Of a stretch of 64,000 bases of DNA, positions 33,927-42,840 are shown piece after piece. The DNA is from an uncultured Oscillospiraceae bacterium (lineage in GTDB: Bacteria > Bacillota > Clostridia > Oscillospirales > Oscillospiraceae). Every line of letters begins with the position of its first letter. Within the stretch, counting starts at the first letter, position 1. The notes under the pieces were generated by a model that was given only the letters and a program-made list of their open reading frames with translations, did not search any database and had not been told where the DNA came from. The DNA lies in contig CANROC010000008.1 in assembly GCA_947632175.1 (NCBI GenBank), forward strand, positions 62,001 to 126,000. Reading direction: 5' to 3'. The translations under genes and the position numbers were made by a program.

Positions 33927-35021
33927 ATGTCCAGCAGGATCTTTCAGAGCGTGGTAGTCCAGATGAAGGAAGCCACCACACGGTGCCTGGGCGTTGTAGA
34001 CAGCGAGGGCAACGTGATCGCCACCAGCGAGCTTTCCATGATGGGCTCGCATATCGCCGACGCCGCCAGCATCCTGCCGCTCCCCGGCGAGAAGGTGAAG
34101 GTCCTGGCGGGCAAGACCTTCCGGCCCCTGGCGGGCTCCGAGCAGAACATCGAGTACGCCGTGTTCGTGGAGGGCACGGACGAGCTGGCCGCCAGCTACT
34201 GCTGTATGCTGGCCGTGGCCATCCAGAGCGCCAAGGCGTATTACGAGGAGAAGTACGACAAGTCAGCCCTGGTCAAGTCCATCATCACCGAGAACATCCT
34301 CCCCGGGGATATCTATGTCCACGCCAAGGAGCTCCACTTCGTCTCCGACGTGCCCAGGGCCGTCTTCTATATCCGGCAGCTGGACCGGGCGGACGTGGCC
34401 ACGCTGGAGGTCCTGCGCCGGCTCTATCCCGAGAAGCAGAGGGACTTCATCATCTCCATCAACGAGACGGACATCGCCGTCATCAAGGAGGTCCCGGCCC
34501 ACACGGAGGAGAAGGATACCCACAAAATGGGCGTTGCCATGTCCGCCGCCATCTCCGACGAGCTGAAGATCCGCACCGTCATTGGCGTGGGGACCCTGGC
34601 CATGCACCTGCGGGACCTGTCCATCCGCTACAAGGAGGCCCAGACGGCCATCGACGTGGGCAAGGTCTTCGATGAGGAGAAGACCGTCATCAACTACGAA
34701 AGCCTGGGCATCGGGCGGCTCATCTATCAGCTCCCCACCACCATGTGCGAGATGTTCCTGAACGAGGTCTTCAAGAAGAACCCCATCGACAGCCTGGACG
34801 AGGAGACCCTGGGCATCATCACGGAGTTTTTCGACAACAACCTGAATATCTCCGAGACGAGCCGCAAGCTTTTCGTCCACCGCAACACGCTGGTGTACAG
34901 GCTGGGGAAGATCAAGAAGCTCACGGGGCTCGATCTTCGGGAGTTCGATCAGGCCATCGTCTTCAAGGTGGCGCTGATGGTCAAGAAATACCTGGATTCC
35001 CAGGGAATACATCTTGCATAA
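33927..35021 (+). CDS. CdaR/PucR-family transcriptional regulator
   Basis: The 364-residue protein has a variable N-terminal sensor region (about 1-125), a GGDEF-related linker domain (about 130-280), and a C-terminal PucR-type helix-turn-helix (about 300-355). The HTH includes FFDNNLNISETSRKLFVHRNTLVYRLGKIKKLTG. Such regulators usually control sugar-acid, purine or amino-acid use. The start at 33927 follows GGGAGGA. It is followed 19 bp later by ftsE, which may put division genes under its promoter. No target is evident. Confidence 0.85.
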   Translation: MSSRIFQSVVVQMKEATTRCLGVVDSEGNVIATSELSMMGSHIADAASILPLPGEKVKVLAGKTFRPLAGSEQNIEYAVFVEGTDELAASYCCMLAVAIQSAKAYYEEKYDKSALVKSIITENILPGDIYVHAKELHFVSDVPRAVFYIRQLDRADVATLEVLRRLYPEKQRDFIISINETDIAVIKEVPAHTEEKDTHKMGVAMSAAISDELKIRTVIGVGTLAMHLRDLSIRYKEAQTAIDVGKVFDEEKTVINYESLGIGRLIYQLPTTMCEMFLNEVFKKNPIDSLDEETLGIITEFFDNNLNISETSRKLFVHRNTLVYRLGKIKKLTGLDLREFDQAIVFKVALMVKKYLDSQGIHLA

Positions 35022-35040
35022 TTAAGGGAAACGATCGCAA

Positions 35041-35727
35041 ATGGTTCAATTTACTGACGTCTTCAAGTCCTATGAAAACGGCACCAAGGCCCTGCGGGGC
35101 GTGAGCTTCACCATCCGGGACGGGGAATTCGCGTTCCTGGTGGGACCCTCCGGCTCCGGAAAGACCACCATCATCAAGCTCCTCACCGGCGAGATCGCCC
35201 CCACGGACGGCAAGGTGCTGGTGAACGACTACGATCTTGGCACCATCAAGTTCTCCCGGATGCCCTACATGCGCCGGACCCTGGGCGTGGTGTTCCAGGA
35301 CTACCGGCTCATCGAGGACAAGTCCGTCTACGAGAACGTGGCCTTCGCCATGCGGGTCATCGGCGCCTCCAACAAGGAGATCCGCCGCCGCGTCCCCTAT
35401 GTGCTGGAGCTGGTGGGCCTCGACAAACGGACGAAACGCAAGCCCCAGGAGCTCTCCGGCGGCGAGCAGCAGCGCGTCGCTATCGCCAGGGCCTTGGTGA
35501 ACAACCCGCGCCTCATCATCGCCGATGAGCCCACCGGGAATCTGGACCCCGCCAGGAGCCTGGAGATCATGATGCTCCTGCAGAAGATCAACGAGCTGGG
35601 CACCACCGTTCTTGTGGTCACCCACGAAAAGGAGCTTGTGGAGAGCTTCTCCAAGCGGGTCATCGCCATTGACGGCGGCAAGATCATCAGCGACGGAATG
35701 GGCGGGTATTATAACTATGAAAGGTAA
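35041..35727 (+). CDS. ftsE: Cell division ATP-binding protein FtsE
   Basis: The 228-residue ABC ATPase has Walker A GPSGSGKTT, the Q loop FQDYRL, the signature LSGGEQQRV, Walker B LIIADEPTGNLDP and the H loop VTHEKE. FtsE binds FtsX at the division site and powers activation of peptidoglycan hydrolases. The next gene, ftsX, starts 11 bp inside it, and a secreted hydrolase follows, so this is a complete FtsEX-hydrolase module. Confidence 0.95.
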   Translation: MVQFTDVFKSYENGTKALRGVSFTIRDGEFAFLVGPSGSGKTTIIKLLTGEIAPTDGKVLVNDYDLGTIKFSRMPYMRRTLGVVFQDYRLIEDKSVYENVAFAMRVIGASNKEIRRRVPYVLELVGLDKRTKRKPQELSGGEQQRVAIARALVNNPRLIIADEPTGNLDPARSLEIMMLLQKINELGTTVLVVTHEKELVESFSKRVIAIDGGKIISDGMGGYYNYER

Positions 35728-36604
35728 CCGGTTTACTTACTATATCAAAGAGGGCATCGACAGCATCTTCTCCCACGGGTTCATGTCCTTTGCCAGCATC
35801 TGCATCATCGTGGCGTGCCTTCTCATCATGGGCAGCTTCACGCTTCTGGCCCTCAACGTGGACGAGGTCATCGACACCATGGAGAGCCAGAACGAGATCA
35901 TGGCCTTCGTCAACGAGACGTACACCGACGAACAGGCCCGCGCCATCCAGGAGCGCATCGAGGGGCTTCCCAATGTGGACGAGGCGCTCTTCGTCTCCCG
36001 GGAGGAGGCGTGGGAGGACTTCACCGCCACCTACGAAAACCCGGCGTTCTTTGAGGGACTGGACTCCTCCGTGGCCCGGGACCGGTATGTGGTCTTTCTG
36101 GAGGACATCTCCCGCATGGCGGAGACCCAGCAGGCCCTCCGGGACGTGCCCGGCATCGCCGACGTCAGCGCGCACCTGAAGATCAGCGAGGGATTCGTGA
36201 AGATCCGCAACGTGGTGACGCTGGTGTCGCTGCTGCTGGTGGTGATCCTCTTCGTCATCTCCCTTTTCATCATGTCCAACACCATCAAGCTCACCACCTT
36301 TGAGCGCCGGGACGAGATCGCCATCATGAAGATGGTGGGCGCCACCAGCTCTTTTATCCGCTGGCCTTTCGTGGTCCAGGGGCTGATCTTAGGCCTGGTG
36401 GGGTCGCTCCTGGGGTACGTGATGGAGTGGGGCATCTACCGGCTTTTGACGGAGAAGCTCATCGCCGGGTCCGGTATCTCCTTCCTCACCGTCATTCCTT
36501 TCTCCCAGGTCGCCCTCCCCATCCTCACGGCTTTCGGCGTGGTGGGCCTGGGCGTGGGCGTTATCGGAAGTCTCATGGCCATCAAGAACTATTTGAAAGT
36601 GTGA
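35717..36604 (+). CDS. ftsX: Cell division protein FtsX
   Basis: The 295-residue permease-like protein has an N-terminal membrane helix (about 20-42), a large extracellular loop (about 43-170, starting after LALNVDEVIDTMESQNEI) and three further helices. The last part carries the FtsX-type motifs SNTIKLTTFERRDEIAIMK and GATSSFIRWPF. It transmits FtsE ATP hydrolysis across the membrane to the wall hydrolase encoded next. It overlaps ftsE by 11 bp. Confidence 0.95.
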   Translation: MKGNRFTYYIKEGIDSIFSHGFMSFASICIIVACLLIMGSFTLLALNVDEVIDTMESQNEIMAFVNETYTDEQARAIQERIEGLPNVDEALFVSREEAWEDFTATYENPAFFEGLDSSVARDRYVVFLEDISRMAETQQALRDVPGIADVSAHLKISEGFVKIRNVVTLVSLLLVVILFVISLFIMSNTIKLTTFERRDEIAIMKMVGATSSFIRWPFVVQGLILGLVGSLLGYVMEWGIYRLLTEKLIAGSGISFLTVIPFSQVALPILTAFGVVGLGVGVIGSLMAIKNYLKV

Positions 36605-36632
36605 CAGAAAGCGCAGCTTTCGGGGAATCAGC

Positions 36633-37841
36633 ATGAGCAGTAAATTTCAGAAGGTTTTCATCCGCGTCGTCGCCGTCATTCTGGCGCTGCTGATGGTGGG
36701 GTCGGTCCTCACCATCGCCCTGAGCTCCAGCGCCGGCGCCACCACCAAGGACGAGCTCAAGAAGCTCCAGGACGAGCTCAAGAGCCTCCAGCAGGACCAG
36801 AAGGACTTGAAGTCCCAGATCAACTCCCTAGAGTATGAGCAGTCCACCATCGTGGCGAAAAAGGGGGTCCTGGACGAACGCATCGCCCTCACCGTCAGCG
36901 CCATTGACAACCTGACGGCCCAGATCGAGCAGTACGGCATCCTCATCCAGGAGAAGGAGGCGGAGGTCGCCCAGCGCGAGTCCGCCGAGCAGGCCCAGTG
37001 GGACAAGTACAAGATCCGCCTGCGGGCCATGGAGGAGAACGGCACCGTCTCTTATTACGCCATTATCTTCGGGGCCAATGACTTTGCGGACATGCTCTCC
37101 CGGATCGATATGATCTCCTCCATCATGGACTACGACAACGCCCTCTACGATAAGCTGGTGACCGCCCGCGAGGCCACGGAGGACGCCAAGGCCCAGCTGG
37201 AGGACACCAAGGCCGAGGCCGAGGGCAAGAAGGTGGAGCTCCAGGACGCCCAGCAGGAGCTGGAGCTTCAGCGCAACGAGGCCAACGCCCTCATCGACGC
37301 GCTGGCCGACGACATTGACGCCGCCCAGGACATCTATAACCAGATGGAGAAGGACGAGAGCCAGCTCAAGAAGGACATCGCGAAAGCCGAGGAGGAGCTC
37401 AAGCGCCAGAATGCCCAGGTGGTGGGCACGGGCAGCTTCATGTGGCCGGTGAAGTCCAACATCGTCACCTCCGGCTTCGGCGGCCGCAACACGGGCATCC
37501 CCGGCGCGTCCACCAACCACAAGGGCATCGACATCGGCGGAACGGGCTACAACGCCCCCATCTACGCCGCCGATACCGGCAAGGTCACCATCGCCAGCCG
37601 CAACAGCTCCCAGGGCAACTACGTCACCATCAGCCACGGCAACGGCATCACCACCACCTACGCCCATATGACGAAGTACGTGGTCAAGACCGGCCAGACG
37701 GTGACAAAGGGCCAGATCATCGGCTACACCGGCGCCACGGGCGTGGCCAACGGCCCGCACCTGCATTTTGAGATCCGCATCAACGGTACCCCGGTCAACC
37801 CGCTGAACTACTTCAAGGCCGGGACGTATGTCGTAAGATGA
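36633..37841 (+). CDS. M23 murein hydrolase with coiled coil (EnvC/PcsB-like partner of FtsEX)
   Basis: The 402-residue secreted protein has a signal peptide (about 1-36). A long coiled coil follows (about 38-260, beginning DELKKLQDELKSLQQDQKDL), then a LytM/M23 zinc peptidase domain with metal ligands in NHKGIDIG, a YAHM motif and GPHLHFEI. All four zinc/catalytic motifs are intact, so it should itself cut peptide cross-links, unlike degenerate EnvC. It lies 28 bp after ftsX, and a terminator follows. Confidence 0.9.
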   Translation: MSSKFQKVFIRVVAVILALLMVGSVLTIALSSSAGATTKDELKKLQDELKSLQQDQKDLKSQINSLEYEQSTIVAKKGVLDERIALTVSAIDNLTAQIEQYGILIQEKEAEVAQRESAEQAQWDKYKIRLRAMEENGTVSYYAIIFGANDFADMLSRIDMISSIMDYDNALYDKLVTAREATEDAKAQLEDTKAEAEGKKVELQDAQQELELQRNEANALIDALADDIDAAQDIYNQMEKDESQLKKDIAKAEEELKRQNAQVVGTGSFMWPVKSNIVTSGFGGRNTGIPGASTNHKGIDIGGTGYNAPIYAADTGKVTIASRNSSQGNYVTISHGNGITTTYAHMTKYVVKTGQTVTKGQIIGYTGATGVANGPHLHFEIRINGTPVNPLNYFKAGTYVVR

Positions 37842-37868
37842 GCCGCGCTCGGGAAACCGGGACGGAGG

Positions 37869-37898
37869 AAAAATCGCGCCCGGAGGGGCGCGATTTTT
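37869..37898 (+). terminator. Terminator of the ftsEX-hydrolase operon
   Basis: AAAAATCGCGCC and GGCGCGATTTTTT form a strong hairpin with a T-run. A half module of the GTAGGGG repeat (GGCGGCCCCTACGGCG) follows at about 37914-37930. Confidence 0.8.
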
Positions 37899-37968
37899 TG
37901 AGCTTGCGATAGACGGCGGCCCCTACGGCGGTGATTGAACGTATGCGAAAAACCCGCGGAAAGGCATC

Positions 37969-37997
37969 TTGACAAGGGTGGGGGAAGAAACTATAAT
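37969..37997 (+). promoter_or_regulatory. Promoter of greA-lysS
   Basis: TTGACA (37969-37974), a 17-base spacer and TATAAT (37992-37997) form a perfect consensus promoter 41 bp before greA. Confidence 0.8.
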
Positions 37998-38038
37998 AAG
38001 TTGGATACTTGAATAATTCTCTAAGGAGTGACCGCACA

Positions 38039-38515
38039 ATGGCAGATTCCAATCGGTACAGAATGAGCCACCAGCGTTTGGAGGAGCTGAAAAACGAGCT
38101 TTTCTACATGCAGACCGTCCGGGAGAAGGAGGTCGCCGATCAAATCAAGGAGGCACGGTCCTTCGGCGATCTGTCCGAGAACTCCGAGTACGACGAGGCC
38201 AAGACCGAGCAGGGCAAGCTCTATTCCCGCATCGCCGAGGTCCAGGACCTCATCGAGCACGCCGTCATCGTGGAGGAGAGCGAGGACGTGGGCAAGGTGG
38301 GCATCGGGTCCGTCGTCTCCGTCCGGGATCTGGAGACCAACAGGGAATACAAATATAAGCTGGTGGGCTCCCAGGAGGCCAACCCCATGGAGGGGCGCAT
38401 CTCCGACGACTCCCCCTTCGGCCGCGCCCTATACGGCCACAGCCTGGGCGAGGTGGTGGACGTGGAGGCTCCCGCCGGCACCATCCAGTACGAGATCCTC
38501 ACCATCGAGAAGTAA
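38039..38515 (+). CDS. greA: Transcription elongation factor GreA
   Basis: The 158-residue protein has the N-terminal coiled coil whose tip carries the acidic SFGDLSENSEYDEAK segment. That segment enters the RNA polymerase secondary channel to stimulate cleavage of backtracked RNA. The C-terminal globular domain has the DSPFGRALYGHSLGEVV signature. RBS AAGGAG lies upstream. lysS starts 12 bp after the stop, so they share a transcript. Confidence 0.95.
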   Translation: MADSNRYRMSHQRLEELKNELFYMQTVREKEVADQIKEARSFGDLSENSEYDEAKTEQGKLYSRIAEVQDLIEHAVIVEESEDVGKVGIGSVVSVRDLETNREYKYKLVGSQEANPMEGRISDDSPFGRALYGHSLGEVVDVEAPAGTIQYEILTIEK

Positions 38516-38527
38516 GGAGAGACACCA

Positions 38528-40021
38528 ATGCCGGATCTTACATCCGCCCCGGAGCAGGACCTGAGCGAGCTGCTCCAGGTCCGCCGGGACAAGCTCGCCG
38601 CCCTGCAAAGCGAGGGCCGCGACCCCTTTACCATCACCAAGTTCAAGCTCACCGCCTATTCCGAGGACGTGAAGGCGGATTTTGACGCCTTTGAGAATCA
38701 GCATGTGGCCATGGCCGGACGGGTCATGGCCAAGCGCGGCATGGGCAAGGCCATTTTCGCCGATATCCAGGACCGCAAGGGGCGCATTCAAATATACATC
38801 CGCGCCGACTCCGTGACGCCGGAGGAGTTCGCCGACTTCCGCAAGGTGGACGTGGGCGACATCGTGGGCGTGGAGGGCTACGTCTTCCGCACGAAGATGG
38901 GGGAGATCAGCGTCCACTGCGAGAAGACCACGCTTTTGTCCAAGTCCCTGCGCCCCCTGCCGGAGAAGTTCCACGGCCTCACCGACAAGGAGGTGCGCTA
39001 CCGCCAGCGGTACGTGGACCTCATCATGAACCCGGACGTGAAGCGGACCTTTGAGCTGCGCTCTCGGTTCATCAAGTTCATCCGGGACTACATGGACGAC
39101 CGGGGCTATATCGAGGTGGAGACGCCGGTGCTCAACACCCTGGCCGGCGGCGCGGCGGCGCGGCCCTTCGTTACCCACCACAACACCCTGGACATCGACA
39201 TGTATATGCGCATCGCCACGGAGTTGCCCTTAAAGCGGCTCATCGTGGGCGGCATGGAGCGGGTCTATGAGATCGGCCGCATCTTCCGCAACGAGGGCAT
39301 GGACACCAAGCACAACCCGGAATTTACCACCATCGAGCTCTACGAGGCGTATGCCAACCTTTACGACATGATGGACATCGCCGAGGGCATCCTCTCCGGC
39401 GCGGCCATGAAGCTTCTGGGCGGCTACCACGTCACCTGGCAGGGGGAGGACATCGACCTCACCCCCGGCTGGCGGAGGCTCACCATGGTGGACGCGGTGC
39501 GGGAGTATGTGGGCGTGGATTTCGCCGCCGTCACCGACGACGCCGAGGCCGTGGCGCTGGCCCGTTCCGTGGGCGTGGAGCTTGCGGACACCGCCGACAG
39601 GACCTGGGGCAACGCCCTTTACGCCTGCTTTGACCAGAAGGTGGAGGAGCGGCTTGTCCAGCCCACCTTCATCACCATGTACCCGGTGGAGGTATCGCCT
39701 CTCACCAAGCGCAGCCCTGAGGACCCCAGGCTCACCGAGCGGTTCGAGCTCTTCATCTGCCGCAGCGAGATGGCCAACGCCTATTCCGAGCTCAACGACC
39801 CCATCGACCAGCGCGCGCGCTTCATGAAGCAGCTGGAGCTCCGTGACCGTGGCGACGACGAGACGGAGATGCTGGACGAGGACTTCCTCACCGCCTTAGA
39901 GTACGGTATGCCCCCCACCGGCGGCATGGGCATGGGCATCGACCGCTGCGCCATGCTCCTAACCGGCTCCGACTCCATCCGCGACGTCATTTTGTTCCCG
40001 ACAATGAAGCCGCTCGAGTAA
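38528..40021 (+). CDS. lysS: Lysyl-tRNA synthetase, class II
   Basis: The 497-residue enzyme charges tRNA-Lys. An N-terminal OB-fold anticodon-binding domain (about 55-145, with AGRVMAKRGMGKAIFADIQD) precedes the class II core. Motif 1 lies around FIKFIRDYMDDRGYIEVETP, motif 2 around GRIFRNEGMDTKHNPEFT, and motif 3 is GMGMGIDRCAMLLTG. Length matches the bacterial enzyme. It follows greA in one operon. Confidence 0.97.
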   Translation: MPDLTSAPEQDLSELLQVRRDKLAALQSEGRDPFTITKFKLTAYSEDVKADFDAFENQHVAMAGRVMAKRGMGKAIFADIQDRKGRIQIYIRADSVTPEEFADFRKVDVGDIVGVEGYVFRTKMGEISVHCEKTTLLSKSLRPLPEKFHGLTDKEVRYRQRYVDLIMNPDVKRTFELRSRFIKFIRDYMDDRGYIEVETPVLNTLAGGAAARPFVTHHNTLDIDMYMRIATELPLKRLIVGGMERVYEIGRIFRNEGMDTKHNPEFTTIELYEAYANLYDMMDIAEGILSGAAMKLLGGYHVTWQGEDIDLTPGWRRLTMVDAVREYVGVDFAAVTDDAEAVALARSVGVELADTADRTWGNALYACFDQKVEERLVQPTFITMYPVEVSPLTKRSPEDPRLTERFELFICRSEMANAYSELNDPIDQRARFMKQLELRDRGDDETEMLDEDFLTALEYGMPPTGGMGMGIDRCAMLLTGSDSIRDVILFPTMKPLE

Positions 40022-40059
40022 AATTGCCGTTTCCGATGAGGGCTTACCGATTTTCATAA

Positions 40060-40332
40060 GTTCTGCTTACAGGGGTATTCGATGGTAACTTTGCGGGAAA
40101 TAACCGGGGAATAACCGGGGAATATTACGAGGAGTGCCTGCCTTTCGGTTGCCGAAAACCAGAAGGTGCTTGCAATCATGTCGGACGGAAAGGCGGCCCT
40201 CCGTGCGGCGCCTACCGTGAGCTGATAGTCCAGCTCATGCCGGATGGTTATCGGGATATTGAAGTGATGATTGACTATGAGACGAGGGAAGTAGTCACTC
40301 TCGGCGAGCTTATCCCGAGGTGGTGGATATAA
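40060..40332 (+). pseudogene. Decayed open frame upstream of the GNAT gene
   Basis: A stop-free frame of about 90 codons runs from just after a TAA at 40057 to a TAA at 40330-40332. It has no ATG, GTG or TTG in its first half. The C-terminal part (YRELIVQLMPDGYRDIEVMI, ending GELIPRWWI) looks like a real protein, so this seems an N-terminally truncated gene. A tandem 11-bp repeat (AATAACCGGGG twice) lies near 40100-40121. No other feature is seen in 40022-40336. Family not recognised. Confidence 0.45.
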
Positions 40333-40336
40333 ACGG

Positions 40337-40822
40337 ATGGTGGATTTTCTGTTGGAAGAATTGACTCACGACAACTACCCGCTGGTGCGGATGTTTGACA
40401 GGAACGATGTTCCCAAAGCGTATACCGGTACTGTCGATGAGATAATGGAGATCACGGACTACGGCGTGGAGCATCACTGCATCGGCCACGCGCTGGCCGT
40501 AAAAGCGGACGGGAAATACATAGGCCTGCTGCTCCTTGGCGAGGCGCTTGAGTGGGATACCGACCCACCCGAGATGAGGGAGACGCCATTTTACCGCTTA
40601 ATGGGTTTTGCCATAGACAGAAATTATCGGAATATGGGGATAGGCGGCAGGGTGCTCGAAAAGACAATAGAGATCGTGTACCGGGATTTCGGCATAAGAC
40701 CGATAGCTCTGGGCTGCCATAAGGACAATCATTCCGCCGAACGGTTTTATCTGCGGCACGGCTTCCGCAAAACGGAATACCGCGAGGGGGAGGATTTCTA
40801 CTTTATCAGATACCCCGAGTGA
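40337..40822 (+). CDS. GNAT-family N-acetyltransferase
   Basis: The 161-residue protein has the GNAT acetyl-CoA fold. The pyrophosphate-binding stretch NMGIGGRVLEKTIEIV follows beta-4 (FAIDRNYR), and HKDNHSAERFYLRHGFRKTEYR closes the fold. The acceptor is unknown. Codon choice is less GC-rich than in neighbouring lysS, and it lies in a decayed accessory region, so it may be acquired. The start at 40337 has only a weak ribosome site. Confidence 0.8.
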   Translation: MVDFLLEELTHDNYPLVRMFDRNDVPKAYTGTVDEIMEITDYGVEHHCIGHALAVKADGKYIGLLLLGEALEWDTDPPEMRETPFYRLMGFAIDRNYRNMGIGGRVLEKTIEIVYRDFGIRPIALGCHKDNHSAERFYLRHGFRKTEYREGEDFYFIRYPE

Positions 40823-41167
40823 AAATCTATATTGGCTGGCAGATAACCGTTAAGCGCCAGTTCCGTAATGCTTTTTTTGGCTCATAAAACAGCAGACAAC
40901 TAACAGAAAAAAACTGCCCCAAATTCGGCAGAATTGGTTCTTTTTCGCTTCTGTGGTGGGTTTGACATTGAACAAAGATAAAAACAATTCTCCAAAAATT
41001 CGTATAAATTCGTATAATTTTGAGATAGAAGAAGTGAGAAAACATTGATATAGAAGGAAATATTGAACTTGCTATATTTCCCGACGATGAAGCCGATGGA
41101 GTGAGATTATAAAAAATGAAAAATGGCGATTCCGGGGTGGGATCGCCATTTTTAGCAGGGGGCCCAT
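40823..41167. other. AT-rich gap with gene remnant
   Basis: No intact gene is seen. The region is AT-rich compared with its surroundings. A short stop-terminated frame at 41041-41112 (ending FPDDEADGVRL) looks like the tail of a lost gene. A hairpin terminator follows at 41120-41153. Confidence 0.4.
41120..41153 (+). terminator. Intrinsic terminator before the PARG-like gene
   Basis: AAAATGGCGAT (41120-41130) and ATCGCCATTTTT (41142-41153) form a hairpin ending in a T-run. It is bidirectional in form, with an A-run on the left. It lies only 14 bp before the next start codon, so the PARG-like gene either uses a promoter inside or upstream of it, or is attenuated by it. Confidence 0.65.
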
Positions 41168-42064
41168 ATGGACAACGATATTACGATGCTCTATGAGACG
41201 CTTGGGATCCTTGAAAAGGGGGTGTATGTGAAGGACGGGCATACGGTCCCCTTAAAGCTGAAGAGAACCGCCATGGTCAAATCGGATGTATTCCTCCCGG
41301 ACGAGATCGACAGGCTCCGGCGCGCGCGGTTGCCGAAGAGCCCCGGTGCCGACCGGTGCGCGTACGACTGCGTCAACCGGGACTCCTTCGCCCGGGCGCT
41401 TGAGCTTGTTGTCGACGCGCGGCGGCTGGGCGGGAGGGGCGCGAAGCGCGAGGTGCTGGTCCTCAACTTTGCCAACCCCGTCTCACCGGGCGGCGGCGTG
41501 AGGGGCGGTGCGAGGGCGCAGGAGGAGGATCTCTGCCGGAGGAGCTCCCTCCTGTTGGCGCTGGAGGGCAAGGACGCCCGGCCCTACTATCGGTATAACC
41601 GCGCCCGCGATCCATACGTGGGCTCGGACGCGGTCATCATCACCCCGCGCGTTGAGATCCTCCGGGGCGAGGACGGCGAGCTGCTGGAGGAAAGCGCCGT
41701 CGTCGCTGTCATGACCTGCGCCGCCCCTGTCAAATACGGCCTTTCCGGCATGACGGCCCGGGACTATGAGCGCCTGTTCACCCGCCGCGTCGAGGGGATG
41801 CTGCTGTGCGCGGCCCGCGAGGGATACCGATTCCTCGTCCTTGGCGCTTTCGGGTGCGGGGCTTTCGGGAACGACGCGCGGGATGTCTCGGACATCTTCT
41901 ACAAGGTCCTGAGGGACATTGACCGGAGCGGGACGGGCGAGGGGAGCGTGTTCCGGCGGGTCGATTTCGCCGTCCTCGACAGGTCGCCGGAACGGTATAA
42001 CTTCAACGAATTTTGCCGCAATTTCAGGGATTTTTATGGCGAGGGGAGCGATCGCGGGAACTGA
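41168..42064 (+). CDS. Microbial PARG-like protein (TIGR02452 family)
   Basis: The 298-residue protein has the bacterial poly(ADP-ribose) glycohydrolase signature: GGG at residues 108-110 followed by QEE at 118-120 within NFANPVSPGGG and GGARAQEEDLCRRS. ITPRVEI and LGAFGCGAFGN (macro-fold phosphate loop) come later. By family it should bind ADP-ribose and may remove ADP-ribosyl modifications. It lies opposite a VWA protein and near a degenerate macro-domain protein. The RBS is GCAGGGGG. Confidence 0.85.
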   Translation: MDNDITMLYETLGILEKGVYVKDGHTVPLKLKRTAMVKSDVFLPDEIDRLRRARLPKSPGADRCAYDCVNRDSFARALELVVDARRLGGRGAKREVLVLNFANPVSPGGGVRGGARAQEEDLCRRSSLLLALEGKDARPYYRYNRARDPYVGSDAVIITPRVEILRGEDGELLEESAVVAVMTCAAPVKYGLSGMTARDYERLFTRRVEGMLLCAAREGYRFLVLGAFGCGAFGNDARDVSDIFYKVLRDIDRSGTGEGSVFRRVDFAVLDRSPERYNFNEFCRNFRDFYGEGSDRGN

Positions 42065-42096
42065 CGCGCTGTCCTTTGCCGTCTCGGGGCCGGAGC

Positions 42097-42744
42097 TTAC
42101 TGGCCCCGCTTTTTTACGTCCTTTTCCACCCGCTCCTTCCAGTCCTGGGGGATGGCGGCGCAGGCGCGGACGGAGGTGACGGCGTCGCTGATGACCTGGT
42201 AGTTGAGGGCGGTGCCGGCGCGGTCGGATTTGTAGCGGACGGCGCGGTCCGGGGCGATGCCGAAGCGGGCGGCCTCTTTCGCGGCGTCGATGTTGGCTCC
42301 CAGAAAGAGGAACTCCCAGCCCGCGGCCTTGCGTTCCTCGATGAGGGCCTTCACCTTGTCGTAGGTGTACTCGCGGCTGGCGTTCTCAAGCCCATCGGTG
42401 GTGATGACGAACATGGTCCTCTCCGGCACGTCCTCGGGGCGGATGTACTTGTGGACGTTTTTGATGTGGTGGATGGCGCCGCCCACGGCGTCCAGGAGGG
42501 CCGTACAGCCCCGGACGTAGTACTCCTTGTCCGTCATGGGCGGGACGGAATCAAGGTCCGCCCGGTCGTGGATGACCTCGGTCTTGTCGTCGAAGAGCAC
42601 CGTGGACACCAGGGCCCGGCCCGGCTCGCGCTTTTGCTTTTCGATCATGCCGTTGAAGCCGCCGATGGTGTCGGACTCCAGCCCCGCCATGGACCCGCTG
42701 CGGTCCAGGATGAATACGAGCTCGGTCAGATTGTTGTTTGTCAT
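42097..42744 (-). CDS. VWA-domain protein
   Basis: The 215-residue protein is a single von Willebrand A domain with a complete MIDAS: DRSGS (residues 14-18), a Thr in the FDDKTEV region and TTDGLENAS near residue 115. It has no signal peptide or membrane segment, so it acts in the cytoplasm, presumably binding a partner through a metal ion. RBS AAAGGAGG is strong. Its upstream TATACTGGG box also precedes the macro-like gene, which points to shared control. Confidence 0.88.
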   Translation of the reverse strand: MTNNNLTELVFILDRSGSMAGLESDTIGGFNGMIEKQKREPGRALVSTVLFDDKTEVIHDRADLDSVPPMTDKEYYVRGCTALLDAVGGAIHHIKNVHKYIRPEDVPERTMFVITTDGLENASREYTYDKVKALIEERKAAGWEFLFLGANIDAAKEAARFGIAPDRAVRYKSDRAGTALNYQVISDAVTSVRACAAIPQDWKERVEKDVKKRGQ

Positions 42745-42771
42745 GGAAATGACCTCCTTTTGTTTGATGGT

Positions 42772-42780
42772 CCCAGTATA
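42772..42780 (-). promoter_or_regulatory. TATACTGGG box upstream of the VWA gene
   Basis: On the minus strand the -10-like TATACT with GGG following is identical to the box at 43763-43771 before the macro-like gene. The matching -35 position (42798-42803) reads ACCATG, which is poor, so this promoter may need an activator. Confidence 0.45.
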
Positions 42781-42840
42781 CAGGACGCAAGGGAGGCCAT
42801 GGTCGCTTTTCAGGCGACATTTTTATTTTTATGGGAAGCT

